In this document: one piece after another, positions 42,762-54,213 of the stretch
How positions within the stretch are numbered: position 1 is the first letter of the stretch
How the letters are laid out: every line of letters starts with the position of its first letter
NCBI GenBank assembly: GCA_947044365.1
Contig: OX345636.1
Location: 57,577,746-57,641,745, forward strand
Direction of reading: 5' to 3'
DNA: 64,000 nucleotides
From: Petrosia ficiformis
Taxonomy: Eukaryota; Porifera; Demospongiae; Haplosclerida; Petrosiidae
The notes under the pieces: generated by a model
Database searches by the model: none
What the model was told of the DNA's origin: nothing
What the model saw: the letters and a program-made list of their open reading frames with translations, nothing else
Made by a program: the position numbers and the translations under genes

Positions 42762-43865
42762 CATCTGTAATAGTAATAGCCTTGCAATAATTTTAATTAT
42801 TAATTGGAAACGCCCACCTAAGGTTAATTAGGAGAGCACATGTGCATAAGTATGGTAGGTAAAGTTTTCAAGGGAGTAGGATCTTTTTTAATCCAGTAAG
42901 ATTGGGCTGTTATTTAACTTCAAGGTTTTGTAAGTAAGTTATTATTACATGTATTTACTGGTGCATTGGTGAACAGGACTCTATAAGCATCTCCAGATAC
43001 GGATAGAGAGGGGAGGGTTGGGATCCCACCAAAGAGTCTTTAACCCCCATTTCTGGATCCCAAGGCCAGACTAGCCCTGTCAGGAGTCCAATAACACCAA
43101 AGTATCAAAGCATATGTGAATATATACATGTACCTTGGAATTATATGAGGGAAGGGATATAGCTATGTTACTGACCAATGATAGTCAATTAGGTAACCAG
43201 AATCCCAATCTTAGCTGCTAAACCAATGTTTACAAACTGAAGAGCATATTAATTTAGTATTTTGGTTTAATAAAGTTCAACAAATGGTGGGGTGTTGGAG
43301 GTAAGAACCGGTGGTTTGATACTCTTAGAGCAGATCCATCGTCCAGTAGACAGAGACAGGTCTGTCTACAGTGTTTGTTGATTGGCTGGAGAGTGGACAA
43401 GTACATTAAGGCTACCTCTGTAACCACTTTCTCCACTAACAATGGGCACACCCATTAAACACACACTGACCAACTAAGAAGTTGTGCAGGCCCAGCAGGG
43501 AAAGAATATGCAAGTACCTCTGCTTCAAGTACCTGTCAAGGGCGCAGAGGAATTTCTAAGAGGTGTAATAATGTGGGTCAACCCCCACTCTGTGGTTGTG
43601 GTCAATGCCCAGACCTTTGCACAATCTCCACCCCTTCCATCATTTAACCCTCGTTGGATGGGACCAACAAACCAAATACCACAAGCTATAACTGTTAATT
43701 CAAGAGTGCCTTCTTGACCCAATAATGTTTAATATTTAACAATCCTGTAGAAGCAAACCATCAAACTTTACATAATGCGATCACTACCTGCCTATCCAGC
43801 TGTAAAACTATACCCCTGGGATTAATTTATCAAACATGCTTGAGCTTTCAGATTCTATATCAAGA

Positions 43866-43919
43866 CTGTGGTCCCCCACAGTATGGGGGACCACAGTCCC
43901 CCACCCTGTGGGTTTTTTT
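43866..43919. other. Second hairpin at the equivalent position
   Basis: GACTGTGGTCCCCCA pairs perfectly with TGGGGGACCACAGTC, followed by CCACCCTGTGGG and a T-run. Position and architecture match 42612-42668, yet the stem sequence differs on both arms. Confidence 0.8.
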
Positions 43920-43971
<52 letters not shown>

Positions 43972-44666
43972 CATCTGTAATAGTAATAGCCTTACAATGA
44001 TTTTAATTATTAATTGGAAACGCCCACCTAAGGTTAATTAGGAGAGCACATGTGCATAAATATGGTAGGTAAAGTTTTCAAGGGAGTAGGATCTTTTTTA
44101 ATCCAGTAAGATTGGGCTGTTATTTAACTTCAAGGTTTTGTAAGTAAGTTATTATTACATGTATTTACTGGTGCATTGGTGAACAGGACTCTATAAGCAT
44201 CTCCAGATACGGATAGAGAGGGGAGGGTTGGGATCCCACCAAAGAGTCTTTAACCCCCATTTCTGGATCCCAAGGCCAGACTATCCCTGTCAGGAGTCCA
44301 ATAACACCAAAGTATCAAAGCATATGTGAATATATACATGTACCTTGGAATTATATGAGGGAAGGGATATAGCTATGTTACTGACCAATGATAGTCAATT
44401 AGGTAACCAGAATCCCAATCTTAGCTGCTAAACCAATGTTTACAAACTGAAGAGCATATTAATTTAGTATTTTGGTTTAATAAAGTTCAACCAATGGTGG
44501 GGTGTTGGAGGTAAGAACCGGTGGTTTGATACTCTTATAGCAGATCCATCGTCCAGTAGACAGAGACAGGTCTGTCTACAGTGTTTGTTGATTGGCTGGA
44601 GAGTGGACAAGTACATTAAGGCTACCTCTGTAACCACTTTCTCCACTAACAATGGGCACACCCATT

Positions 44667-44752
<86 letters not shown>

Positions 44753-45355
44753 CATCTGTATATATAGTGGTCTTGCAATAATTTTAATTAACAATTAACA
44801 AACGCCCACCTATAAGGTTAATTAATAGACCACATGTGTAAAAGCACATGATTTTCAAGGGAATTAGATCTTTTGTAATCTAATGGGAATGGGCCATTAT
44901 TTAACTTCAAGATTTTGAAAGTAAGTGATTATTACATGTATTTACTGATGCATTGGTAAACAGGACTCTGAGCATTTCCAGATACGGATAGAGAGGGGAG
45001 GGTTGGGATCCCACCAAGATGTCTTTAACCCCCATTTCTGGTTCCCAAGGCCAGACTATCCCTGTCAGGAGTCCAATAACACCAAAGTATCAAAGCATAT
45101 GTGAATATGTTAAAAGTTAAGATTGTTAAATACTGTTTGTGACACTGCATGCTTTTGACCAATAAAGTCCCAAATATAGGAAAGATCTGAACCATGAGTG
45201 AAATACTGGGTCGTCTGACTAAAGCTCAGAGGAGAATCACCGTCTTCGTTTCTGTGACAGGACAGAAACTCTACACTGTTGGTGTTGGAATTGTGCACTA
45301 CCTGCCTCAGTGGTTCAGCTAGCTTGCCCTTTCCACCCAACACGTAAATACACAC

Positions 45356-45413
<58 letters not shown>

Positions 45414-46035
45414 AGAACAGGTCTACTGGGAAGGAGGGGGGTAGCTTCTTCCCAAAAATATTTTCTCTCGTATTAGCCCCATAATTAAAGTGGGTGTTTT
45501 TGTTTACATGACCAAATTTAATGTGTGGGCGGAGCATCTAATAACTGACTTGTTCAGCTTCTATACAAGACTCAGAATTGCTGCAGAGAAAAGGTATTAA
45601 GAAAGCAATAATTGTAAAATTTATATTCATTATCAGCAGAAAGACAGTAAGGCAAGTAAGTGCTTGAAAGTTTATCAGTCTATGGGTAACGCCCACTTGT
45701 ATACTCGCCTGTATAAGTTCTGCATTTTAGACAAGACTGGGTTTAACTTACTTAGTTTGACAGAAGACCTTCTAAGAAAGCCTTAGCTACAAAAATCACA
45801 CATAGTTAGTAACAATAAAGTATCATCATGGCAAAGTTGCTGTTGTTAGTGGCACTTAGTGGTAAATTATGAATTTTGATTTTTCAGTATTTGCCATCAG
45901 TATTATACAGACAGCTAGAGAAACAAACATGCATGTCCACTCAGACATACACGCTCTTTCACACATACACACATGTACATGTACAGCTAATATATACACA
46001 GACACACACATGTATATACATTGTACACACAGAGT

Positions 46036-46245
46036 CTAGTGTTGTTTTAGTTTGACAATAATGACCACTTTTAGTTATAGTATAACTAGTTTATCAAATT
46101 TTAGTTATAATTAACTAAAAGAATTTTAGGCTTACTAAAAGGTTTTAGTTTTAGTTAACTAACTAAAAGTGTCCAATTTTCATTTTATATAGCTATTGCT
46201 GCAGACCTGTAATTTATTTATAGCTTAGTTAACTAAAACAACACT
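46036..46245. mobile_element. TIR element of the TTTTAGTTAACTAA family
   Basis: TAGTGTTGTTTTAG at the left and CTAAAACAACACTA at the right are inverted. The interior is made of TTTAGTTATA / TTAGTTAACTAA motifs. A longer, internally expanded relative lies at 47637-48130. Confidence 0.7.
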
Positions 46246-46396
46246 AACACAGACACACACACATGTATACTATTATAATACACACACAGACACATACACA
46301 TAATATGCATATACACAGACACATAGACACACAGGTATGTATCTACATGTACACGTACACATACATATACATGTACATGTATGTACATGTATATAC

Positions 46397-46774
46397 CAGG
46401 GCATAAACGAAGGTGATTTTTACACCTTCGAAGGTTTGTTTCAACTAGAACAAGAAGGTTCACGAAGGTGTAACACTATGAATGTGTTAACTTTGTACCT
46501 ATACAAGTGTTTATCTAATGGGAGACCTCTTAACTCAGAAGAGATTCAGTACATTCTGGTTTTGAAAGTCCACACTCTCGTCCATAGTCTCTTCACTCTC
46601 AGCCATTATCAATCTCCATGTGACAAATGTAATAATTAATTAAGAGTTATAAATAATTATTGCAGCAAATAATTAACCACGTCTTAATTGCGAACCTTTG
46701 TGGAATGGATTCTACCTTCGAAGGTAAGGAATTATAACGAACCTTCGAATGTTACTACCTTTGTTTATGCCCTG
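46397..46774. mobile_element. hAT-type MITE with perfect 8-bp target duplication
   Basis: CAGGGCATAAACGAAGGT and ACCTTTGTTTATGCCCTG form the TIR (one mismatch). GTATATAC flanks both sides (46389-46396 and 46775-46782). Internal ACCTTCGAAGGT palindromes lie near both ends. Short ORFs inside are not convincing. Confidence 0.88.
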
Positions 46775-46976
46775 GTATATACACATAGACACATATACAT
46801 ATACACAAACATAAAGACTCGCACTAAATCAGGATACAATCCTCTCTTAGGAACACGTGGACTACTATTATTGGAAATTGGTAATTGAAGTGTAGGTGTG
46901 TTTCTAGGAGTAACACGTTGAACAAGAGAACCTCCATTAGGTACTAGAGGTGAGTTATCTTGTCAGTACATTGAAC

Positions 46977-47500
46977 CTAAAAAATAGACAATAGTGTACA
47001 TGTACATGCTGGACTACATGTGAACCTACAATAGTGCCCTTCTACATGCTGGACTACATGTACATGTACATTGAATCTACATACCGGTAATAGACAATAG
47101 TGTACATGTACATGCTGGACTACATGTACAAGTACATTGAACCGACAATAGTGCCATTCCACATGCTGGACTACATGTACATGTACATTGAATCTACATA
47201 CCGGTAATAGACAATAGTGTACATGTACATGCTGGACTACATGTACAAGTACATTGAACCGACAATAGTGCCATTCCACATGCTGGATTACATGTACATG
47301 TACATTGAATCTACATACCGGTAATAGACAATAGTGTACATGTACATGCTGGACTACATGTACAAGTACATTGAACCGACAATAGTGCCATTCCACATGC
47401 TGGACTACATATACATGTACATTGAACCTACATAATAGACAATAGTGTACATGTACATGTACATGCTGGACTACATGTACAAGTACATTGAACCTACATA
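46977..47500. repeat. About 115-bp minisatellite, 4-5 units
   Basis: Units contain ACAATAGTGTACATGTACATGCTGGACTAC and ATTGAACCGACAATAGTGCC.TTCCACATGCTGG, ending TACATACCGGTAATAG. The long open frame on the minus strand is a product of the repeat length and has no protein character. Confidence 0.9.
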
Positions 47501-47636
47501 ATGTATAATATTCCAATACACATCTCTTGGAGCTCTGCAATGGAAGAACTTCCAGCTCTTCATCAAGATTGCAGAAATATCACTCATACATTGTCACTAT
47601 TTTGAGGCAACATCAACTGCACATATCCACTATTCA

Positions 47637-48130
47637 GTGTTGTTTAAATTAACTGTAACTACATGTACATGTAAAACTAAAACCTCTTTTATTAAGGCAT
47701 TTTGACTTGTAGTTAACTAAACTATAACTAAACTAAAACCTCTTTTATTAAGGCATTTTGACTTGTAGTTAACTAAACTATAACTAAAATAAAACCTCTT
47801 TTATTAAGGCATTTTGACTTGTAGTTAACTAAACTATAACTAAACTAAAACCTCTTTTATTAAGGCATTTTGACTTGTAGTTAACTAAACTATAACTAAA
47901 CTACAAGACTGCAGTAATAACTATAACTAGCTAAATTGGCCAATAATTGGCACTTTTAGTTAGTTAACTAAAACCCTTTTAGTAAGCCTAATATTATTAA
48001 CTATAACTAAACTAAAAGTTAGAGAAACCAGGCATACTCTAACTATAACTAAAAGTAGTCACTTTTGTCAAACTACTACCACTATTGCAATAATAGTTTT
48101 TAACAATAGTCACACTATCACTACTATTGC
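47637..48130. repeat. 58-bp tandem repeat inside a TIR-family element
   Basis: About four units of CTAAAACCTCTTTTATTAAGG plus CATTTTGACTTGTAGTTAACTAAACTATAACTAA between 47672 and 47905. Flanking parts (CAGTGTTGTTTAAATTAAC.., TAACTAAAAGTAGTCACTTTTGTCAAAC) match the element at 46036-46245. Confidence 0.85.
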
Positions 48131-48214
48131 TCAGCCCTAAAATATACATGTAAATTGTACATGTATGCATGCACATGTACATGTAAATTGTACAGTTACA
48201 CATGTACTTGTACA

Positions 48215-48500
48215 GTCATACTAGTAAGAAACTCAAATGCATTATCATTATTCTGATTACTGTTATATATACACATGTACATGTAAATAATACATATACA
48301 CATGTACACTGTACATGTGTACATGTATGAAACATACTAGTAAGAAACTCAAATGCATTATCATTATTCTGATTGCTGTTATATATACACATGTACATGT
48401 AAATAATACATATACACATGTACACTGTACATGTGTATATGTATGAAACATACTAGTAAGAAACTCAAATACATTATCATTATTCTGATTGCTGTTATTA
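48215..48500. repeat. About 120-bp tandem repeat, 2.5 units
   Basis: The unit runs CATACTAGTAAGAAACTCAAATGCATTATC, ATTCTGATTGCTGTTATATATACACATGTAC, ATAATACATATACACATGTACACTGTAC. Units are nearly identical. Confidence 0.88.
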
Positions 48501-48827
48501 TCGTTTTGTTTTCTGGTTTGCATTGTTTTCAAGAAGTAATCTCTTGATAACTGCTGGATATAAATTAACTGCACAGAAATGAATAACAACTAATGTGTAT
48601 ATTTAATTAAGAATAGTAACCTATATACATACATGTACATGTAATTGTACATGTATTTAATCAGATCTTCGCAAATACATGTAATATGGCAAAATTATGA
48701 TGCACCTACACATAATATTGTTATGATTAAGTTAATTTTCACTGTCTCATACACTAAATACATGTATAATCACATACAGATAGACAAAGACACTCACAAA
48801 AACAAACATAAAAGACATAACAGATGG

Positions 48828-49298
48828 ACACAACAGACACACACACACACAGATGAATACACAGACACACACACACAGATGGACACACAAACACACACAC
48901 TGATGAACACACAGACACATACACACTGATGGACACAACAGACACACAGACACAAACAGATGGACACACAGACACACACACTGATGGACACAACGGACAC
49001 ACACACACACACACACAGACAGACACACATACACACACACTGATGGACACAACAGACACATACACACAGATGAACACAACAGACACATGCACACAGATGG
49101 ACACACAGACACAGATGGATACACAGACACACACACTGATGGACAACAGACACACACACACACACAGACGGACACACATACACACACACTGATGGACACA
49201 ACAGACACACACACACAGATGGACACACAGACACACACACTGATGGACACAACAGACAGACAGACACACAGACAGACACACATACACACACACTGATG
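48828..49298. repeat. (CA)-rich satellite with GATGGACACAACAGACAC units
   Basis: Irregular units of roughly 25-40 bp built from GATGGACACA, ACAGACACACA and CACTGATGGA. Open frames on both strands (D-T-H-T, C-V-S-V) are artefacts. Confidence 0.92.
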
Positions 49299-49580
49299 GA
49301 GGAAAAAGAGAAGAGGAGGGGAATGCAAGGGAGAGGAAGAGGTAGGAGGGACACAAGATGGGGAGAAGACCAGAAATTGAAGAAATATAGTGTTAATAGA
49401 GTGTATATTAAAGAAGAGGGCAAGTAAAGGGGAGAAGGGAGGAGAAGGGGTCAGGAGATGAGAGGAGAAAGAAGGGTAAGGAAGGACAGGAGTGGAGAGG
49501 ATGGGAGGAGATGGGATGGACGAGGAGTGCAGGAGAGATGATGGGATGGGAGGAGTAAGAGAGAGGACAGGAAAATGGAA
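49299..49580. repeat. Polypurine (GA-rich) tract
   Basis: About 280 bp of nearly uninterrupted purines on the plus strand (GAGGAGGGG, AGGAGATGGGATGG), directly following the (CA)-rich satellite. Such tracts can form triplex DNA. Confidence 0.8.
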
Positions 49581-50547
49581 AAGATAATGTTAATATTAAT
49601 CATGAATGTGACATTATACATGCAGGATTAACAGGTAAGATTATTTACACTGTCATGTAAAGAACTCACATTGTATTTATCAAAGTAGCTAAGAAACCTT
49701 AGTAAACCACACCACTGAAGAAACACACCAAATCCATACACTATACTAACAATATCATCAATTTCCAAATGATGAACTTCCTGAATATGAGAAATATTTA
49801 TATACATGTATATATACTTATTATCTCATAGAGTTTCTGGCATATCAATCTACATGTACATATAAAATGTAATGTATATGTTATATGTACATGTACAATA
49901 TTGTGTATATGTACATGTACAATATTGTGTACATGTACATTGTACATGTACGGAATTAAATTATCTTGTATTTGCTATTTCAACGTTAACTGTAACCAAA
50001 ATTCCAGAGAGGAATGAAATTCCAACAAACGGATAATGCTGCCCCTCCCAAATCAAACCTTAATTGTTTGTGATGACCAATAATCATTGCTGATTATTTT
50101 CAGATTGTTTCTTTCATTTGCTACTATAAATAGAAACGGGTTCATTTCTAAAACCACACCCATATTTCATATAATATTTGTACATAATGTCACCATGGTT
50201 ACATGCAAAAACTCTCTCATATCTAAAACCCAACAAGATAAGTCATTTGTTTATCCATTCTTGTTACCTTTTATTCTGGTGAATAATTATTATAAAACGT
50301 GTTATTATAGTCTGAAATATGTTTATTTTGTTTCCCAAGTATATCGCAACATATCATTTTTTTGTGCAGACCTCAGTATACTTAACTTGATTATTATTAT
50401 GGACTACATGTGGTTTTGAACATGTGCATATTATTATAGTGACTAAATACATACTCAATGACATTTTCCAGCTATACAATTAAGTAGCTTAGATTTGATA
50501 TTAATAAAATATCACAAATAATGTACAAAATACAGTAATGCACTCAA

Positions 50548-50650
50548 AGGTCAAGTCAGTATACTATATTAGTATATTAACATACACAAAGGTCAAGTCA
50601 GTATACTATACACTAGTATATTAACATACACGAAGGTCAATTCAGTATAC
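50548..50650. repeat. 42-bp tandem repeat at the 3' side of the TRIM gene
   Basis: AAAGGTCAAGTCAGTATACTATA and the following ..AGTATATTAACATACAC are repeated about 2.4 times. The last unit overlaps the stop codon of the TRIM-like gene at 50642. Confidence 0.8.
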
Positions 50651-52869
50651 TACAAGTCTGTAGTTCCTCATGTCGCAAATGTACAAATACCCGAATTTAT
50701 CAAACAGTAATTGTTTTGGATAATTAAGCTGTCCTTTCTTCTTGCCCATTCCTCCAAAGCAATGAACAAACTCTCCATTCGAAGTGAAAACCGAAACACG
50801 ATGATTACCAGTCTCAGTAACATACAACAGACCATTACTATCCATTGTTATGCCTGATGGATAATTGAGTTGACCTGGTTGAGATCCAATTGTACCAAAC
50901 ATATCTACAAACCTACCCTCGGCAGTGAACTTCTGAATACGATGATTATAACTATCAGTCACATATATAAATCCTTTACTATCTAATGTTAGATTTTCAG
51001 GGTGATTAAATTGTCCTTTTCCTGAACCCTTAGTGCCAAATTTACACAACAGTGTGAGGTCAGGTTTGAGGACTTGTATTTGATGATTATCTTCATCAGC
51101 GACAAATATGATACCAGTGGCTTTGTTAATGGCTATACCTCGGGGATACTGAAACTGAAGAGGTCCATTTCCTCTTCCTCCTACGCATGCTATAAATTTG
51201 CCTTCCATTGTTAACTCTTGGATTCGATGATTAGATGAATCTCCAACAAGAACGGTTCGATTTGGAGTGATGGCTACACCACTAGGGAAATTGAACTGTC
51301 CAGGCTTGCTCCCTTTCGATCCAAACAATTTTAATCTCCTTCTTTCTTTGTCAAGTACTGCAATACAATAATTAAAACACTCACTCACTATCAGCAGTCC
51401 ATCCTCAGTTACGTCAATTCCCCACGGCCTTGTAAGTCCAGGAACAGTCATCATAGGATTATCTATCCACTCAGGACAAAGGGAAACAGGAATAGCTAGC
51501 GGACTACCATTTGGGATGTTCATAGCATTCACTCTTACATGTAATTGATGAAGACCACGAACAACAGGAGTGAAGATGACATTGTACGATCCAAACTGTA
51601 CAGAGTAATTTACTCTACATTTCATTGATTGGTCATTATTAGGAGGAATCAAATAACAGCTAATTAAAGAGGAAGATAATGGAACAGAAGAACCATCAGG
51701 AAATCGAAATATTATGATAACGGTGGATTCCTTTCCCATCGAAGCATAATGATTTACTTTATGCACTTTACAAGATGAAGAATACCTAACTTCACCAATG
51801 CTCTTGTGTACTTCTTCAATCTTCTTACTCTTCACAAGTTTAACGTCAGCTTGTTCTAGTGGCTTAAATGACTCTGGTTTAAAACTCTCAGTTGCACTAA
51901 TACGATCAATCATTCGTGACTGTTCCGATAGAACTTGTCGAGGATTACCTATTTTAAGACCTTGTTGTACGAAATCAAAACACTCCATCAGTTGACTCAA
52001 TGTTGTTTCAGCTTTTCTTTTTTGCTGACTTAGCACACTTAATTTGTATCGCACAGCTAAGTCAACATCTTCAGCAAGCTTCCTCTCTGACTGAAGAAGA
52101 ATCTGTTCGACTGCACCATGAATCTCTTCTTTGACTGTTTCTCCCTGCTGAGTTACATCTTTTTCTTTTTGTATCAGGCTTTTTATATCTTCTGTTAGAG
52201 TAGCAATCTGTTCTCTCAAAGGCTCAAGTCTGGACTCTATTGTCCGTCAATGTCTATCGTATGCATCATCAACAAGGTCGTACGCATGCCCCCTGTGAGT
52301 ACGTACAGTACAGTTGTGACAAATAAATTCATGACAGGTATCGCAATAGAGCTCTAGAGATCTGTTATGACTGGAACAGTTCATAGTCACCTCTGGTTTG
52401 ATGGAGGGTGATTGAAAGGCCGTACAAGCAATTTCGTCAAGGCTTATAACTACATGATCAACAAATGATACCACTTGTTGTGAATAACAAGGCAATTAGC
52501 ACAGAAGCATTTAGTGCACTATTTGCAGAAACCAACTGTCATACAGTTATCACATGAAACATCTTGATCATCAGTTACTTTCTTCAATAGACAGTGTATT
52601 TCATTGAGGCTATTGGCAACAAAAGCTATTGGCAATCCAGCTACACCTGCTTGTGGTAGTTCTGTATGTACACGACAAGTAGGACAAGTTAAAATGGGTT
52701 TGTCTTCTTGAGGATCAAGTGGTAAGGCCAGGAGACATTTATGGCAAAACGAGTGAAGACAAGTAAGTGTTCTGGGGTTTGCGAACTGATCAAGACAAAT
52801 GGGACAAGTCAGTTGATCTTCAAGCTTCTTGATAGCAGAGGGAATTGAAAATTTCTTTGCCATATCCAA
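50642..52869 (-). pseudogene. TRIM-NHL gene (RING, B-boxes, coiled coil, filamin, NHL) with three lesions
   Basis: Minus-strand, intronless. RING C3HC4 (CPICLDQF.., HSFCHKC, CPTCR) lies at about 52715-52820. B-box 1 (CDNC, then CTKC, CANC, H) is at about 52460-52560, and B-box 2 (CSSHNRSLELYCDTCHEFIC..) at about 52300-52400. A coiled coil (51850-52220) and a filamin-type Ig repeat (51470-51800) follow. Six NHL repeats (NHRIQ, NHQIQ, NYRL types) span 50645-51460. TAG at 52519-52521 and TGA at 52247-52249 interrupt it, and a frameshift lies between about 52465 and 52500. The 525-codon C-terminal part is intact. The family (TRIM2/3/71-like) acts as E3 ubiquitin ligases or RNA regulators. It is likely a recent pseudogene, or assembly errors affected the N-terminal part. 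Confidence 0.85.
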
Positions 52870-52912
52870 GCCAGCCTACACTAGTTGACACACCCTTTTT
52901 AAAACAAATCGT

Positions 52913-52985
52913 ATACATCCATTTATTTCCGTACAAGTCCGTTTAGGACTATTTTAAAACAAATCGTATAGAGTAAACAATTAAT
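52913..52985. repeat. TRIM-side copy of a shared 36-bp motif
   Basis: CATTTATTTCCGTACAAGTCCG with TTTAGGACTATTT here matches 57687-57723 almost exactly. A flanking AAAACAAATCGTATA occurs twice here. Both copies lie just upstream of minus-strand coding regions. Confidence 0.7.
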
Positions 52986-52999
52986 TTACGGACGTGTAA

Positions 53000-54213
53000 C
53001 AGTCATTAGGGTACCGCTATGGCGAGGTTACTTGAATATCGATGAGTTTGTAGTAAAAGTTGCACAATTTCGTAACTACCAAGATAGGCATAAAAACAAA
53101 AACCATTTATATAAAACTCTGAGAATGAGTGGTAAAAGCATGACCCTATAAAAAATATAATTTCGGCCAAATTAATCTATAGTAGGACTACTATCAGTTT
53201 TCCAAAAACAATCTCCTTCAACTTACAATGTCACTTTCAGATGATAACACATAGTGTATTCTTTGCATGTGCAAAATTTGGAACTTTTTCATCCGCGTTT
53301 TCTCGAGATATATAACACGATAATACAAGACACTTTACAAACATTTCCTCGGACACTCAAGCGAAGTGCTCCTGCCACAAGTAGGTACTTAGTAGATGCT
53401 TAGTGGATACTTGGCAGTCACCACAATACTTGAGGGTGTGTCTCAAAATTATAGAGCTTATAATATCTCATTTACAAAAAACAATTAATTGGTTGAATCA
53501 TTTACATGCAAAACAAAAAAATTCAATTGACTTAGATTTTTGAAATGATATACCAGCACAAATACAGTGCATCCACTTTTTACATTGCCCACACTGGACC
53601 CACTTGCATGCTCGGGCATGTGAACAGGTTTTTCGAATACAGCTAGTCTCTATGGAGGTAAAGTAAAATTTGATAACAATAAGTTGAAATAATAGTAATA
53701 TAGTACGTGGCAGGGTTCAATGTATGACCTGGGAAAGATGGTCATATATATAAGGTATAAAACAATTTTATAAGTATACCACATGTTGATTAGTGATGTT
53801 AGTATCAAGTAGGAGTTTTAAAATTCAAAGTTATAAGAGCAGCTTGTGAATGCCTCACTCAAGCAAAATTTAAAATCTATCTGTTTGCTGTTGTTCTGTT
53901 CCATTAAGAGAACTAACTACATATGCAGCTTAGGTAAGTTTCCAGTAAATAGATGTAATTATTTAAGCACTGTGCATGATCACCAATAATTATTGCTTAA
54001 CAAGTGCTATGAGATAAAAATGAACTATCCCACGATATTGGCATTCAATTACTATATTAACCCAATTGAGTTCCTTAAATACCTGGTTGTTTAGTTTCAT
54101 TTGTTTCTGTTTCTTTGCTGTTAGATTTTGTTCTTCCTGGAGATTAAAATTATAATATGCAATATAATCATTTATGTCGTACTAGATTTTCATACGTTTT
54201 TCTTCAATTGCAA
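53000..54213. other. Intergenic region between TRIM and transposase
   Basis: AT-rich, no open frame with protein character. A possible small minus-strand exon (EEQNLTAKKQKQMKLNNQ, about 54083-54139) between AG and GTATTT signals is noted but not supported further. Confidence 0.35.

Larger units (their letters stand above)
40817..45415. repeat. Tandem array of duplicated segments separated by (CA)n tracts
   Basis: Long (CA)n tracts at 40817-40903, 42675-42760, 43920-43969, 44671-44751 and 45357-45413. After the first four, the same roughly 350-bp segment follows (GCATCTGTAATAGTAATAGCC, GGAAACGCCCACCTAAGG, GGTGAACAGGACTCTATAAGCATC, CAGGAGTCCAATAACACC). The units at 42761 and 43970 also share their downstream 340 bp, and the units at 40904 and 44752 share a different tail (AAGATTGTTAAATACT). 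No coding capacity is supported; open frames through the CA tracts are artefacts. Confidence 0.9.

Noticed and set aside
40745..42831. Open frames through (CA)n tracts (CVCV, HTHT)
   Set aside because: Dinucleotide repeats leave all frames open; not genes.
43254..44661. Two nearly identical 65-codon minus-strand frames (MCPLLVEKVVTEV..)
   Set aside because: They lie in the duplicated module, differ at few sites, and show no domain or splice context; identity comes from the duplication, not from coding constraint that I can show.
40817..45415. CRISPR-like spacing of repeats
   Set aside because: Repeats are hundreds of bases long with simple-sequence tracts between them, in a eukaryotic context; not a CRISPR array.
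46977..47540. 187-codon minus-strand open frame
   Set aside because: Generated by a roughly 115-bp minisatellite.
48747..49423. About 200-codon minus-strand frames rich in Cys/Val/Ser
   Set aside because: Translation of the (CA)-rich satellite; a cysteine-rich secreted protein is not supported.
50087..50419. 110-codon plus-strand frame (MLIIFRLFLSF..)
   Set aside because: Hydrophobic because of AT-rich sequence; no domain, splice context or homology that I recognise.
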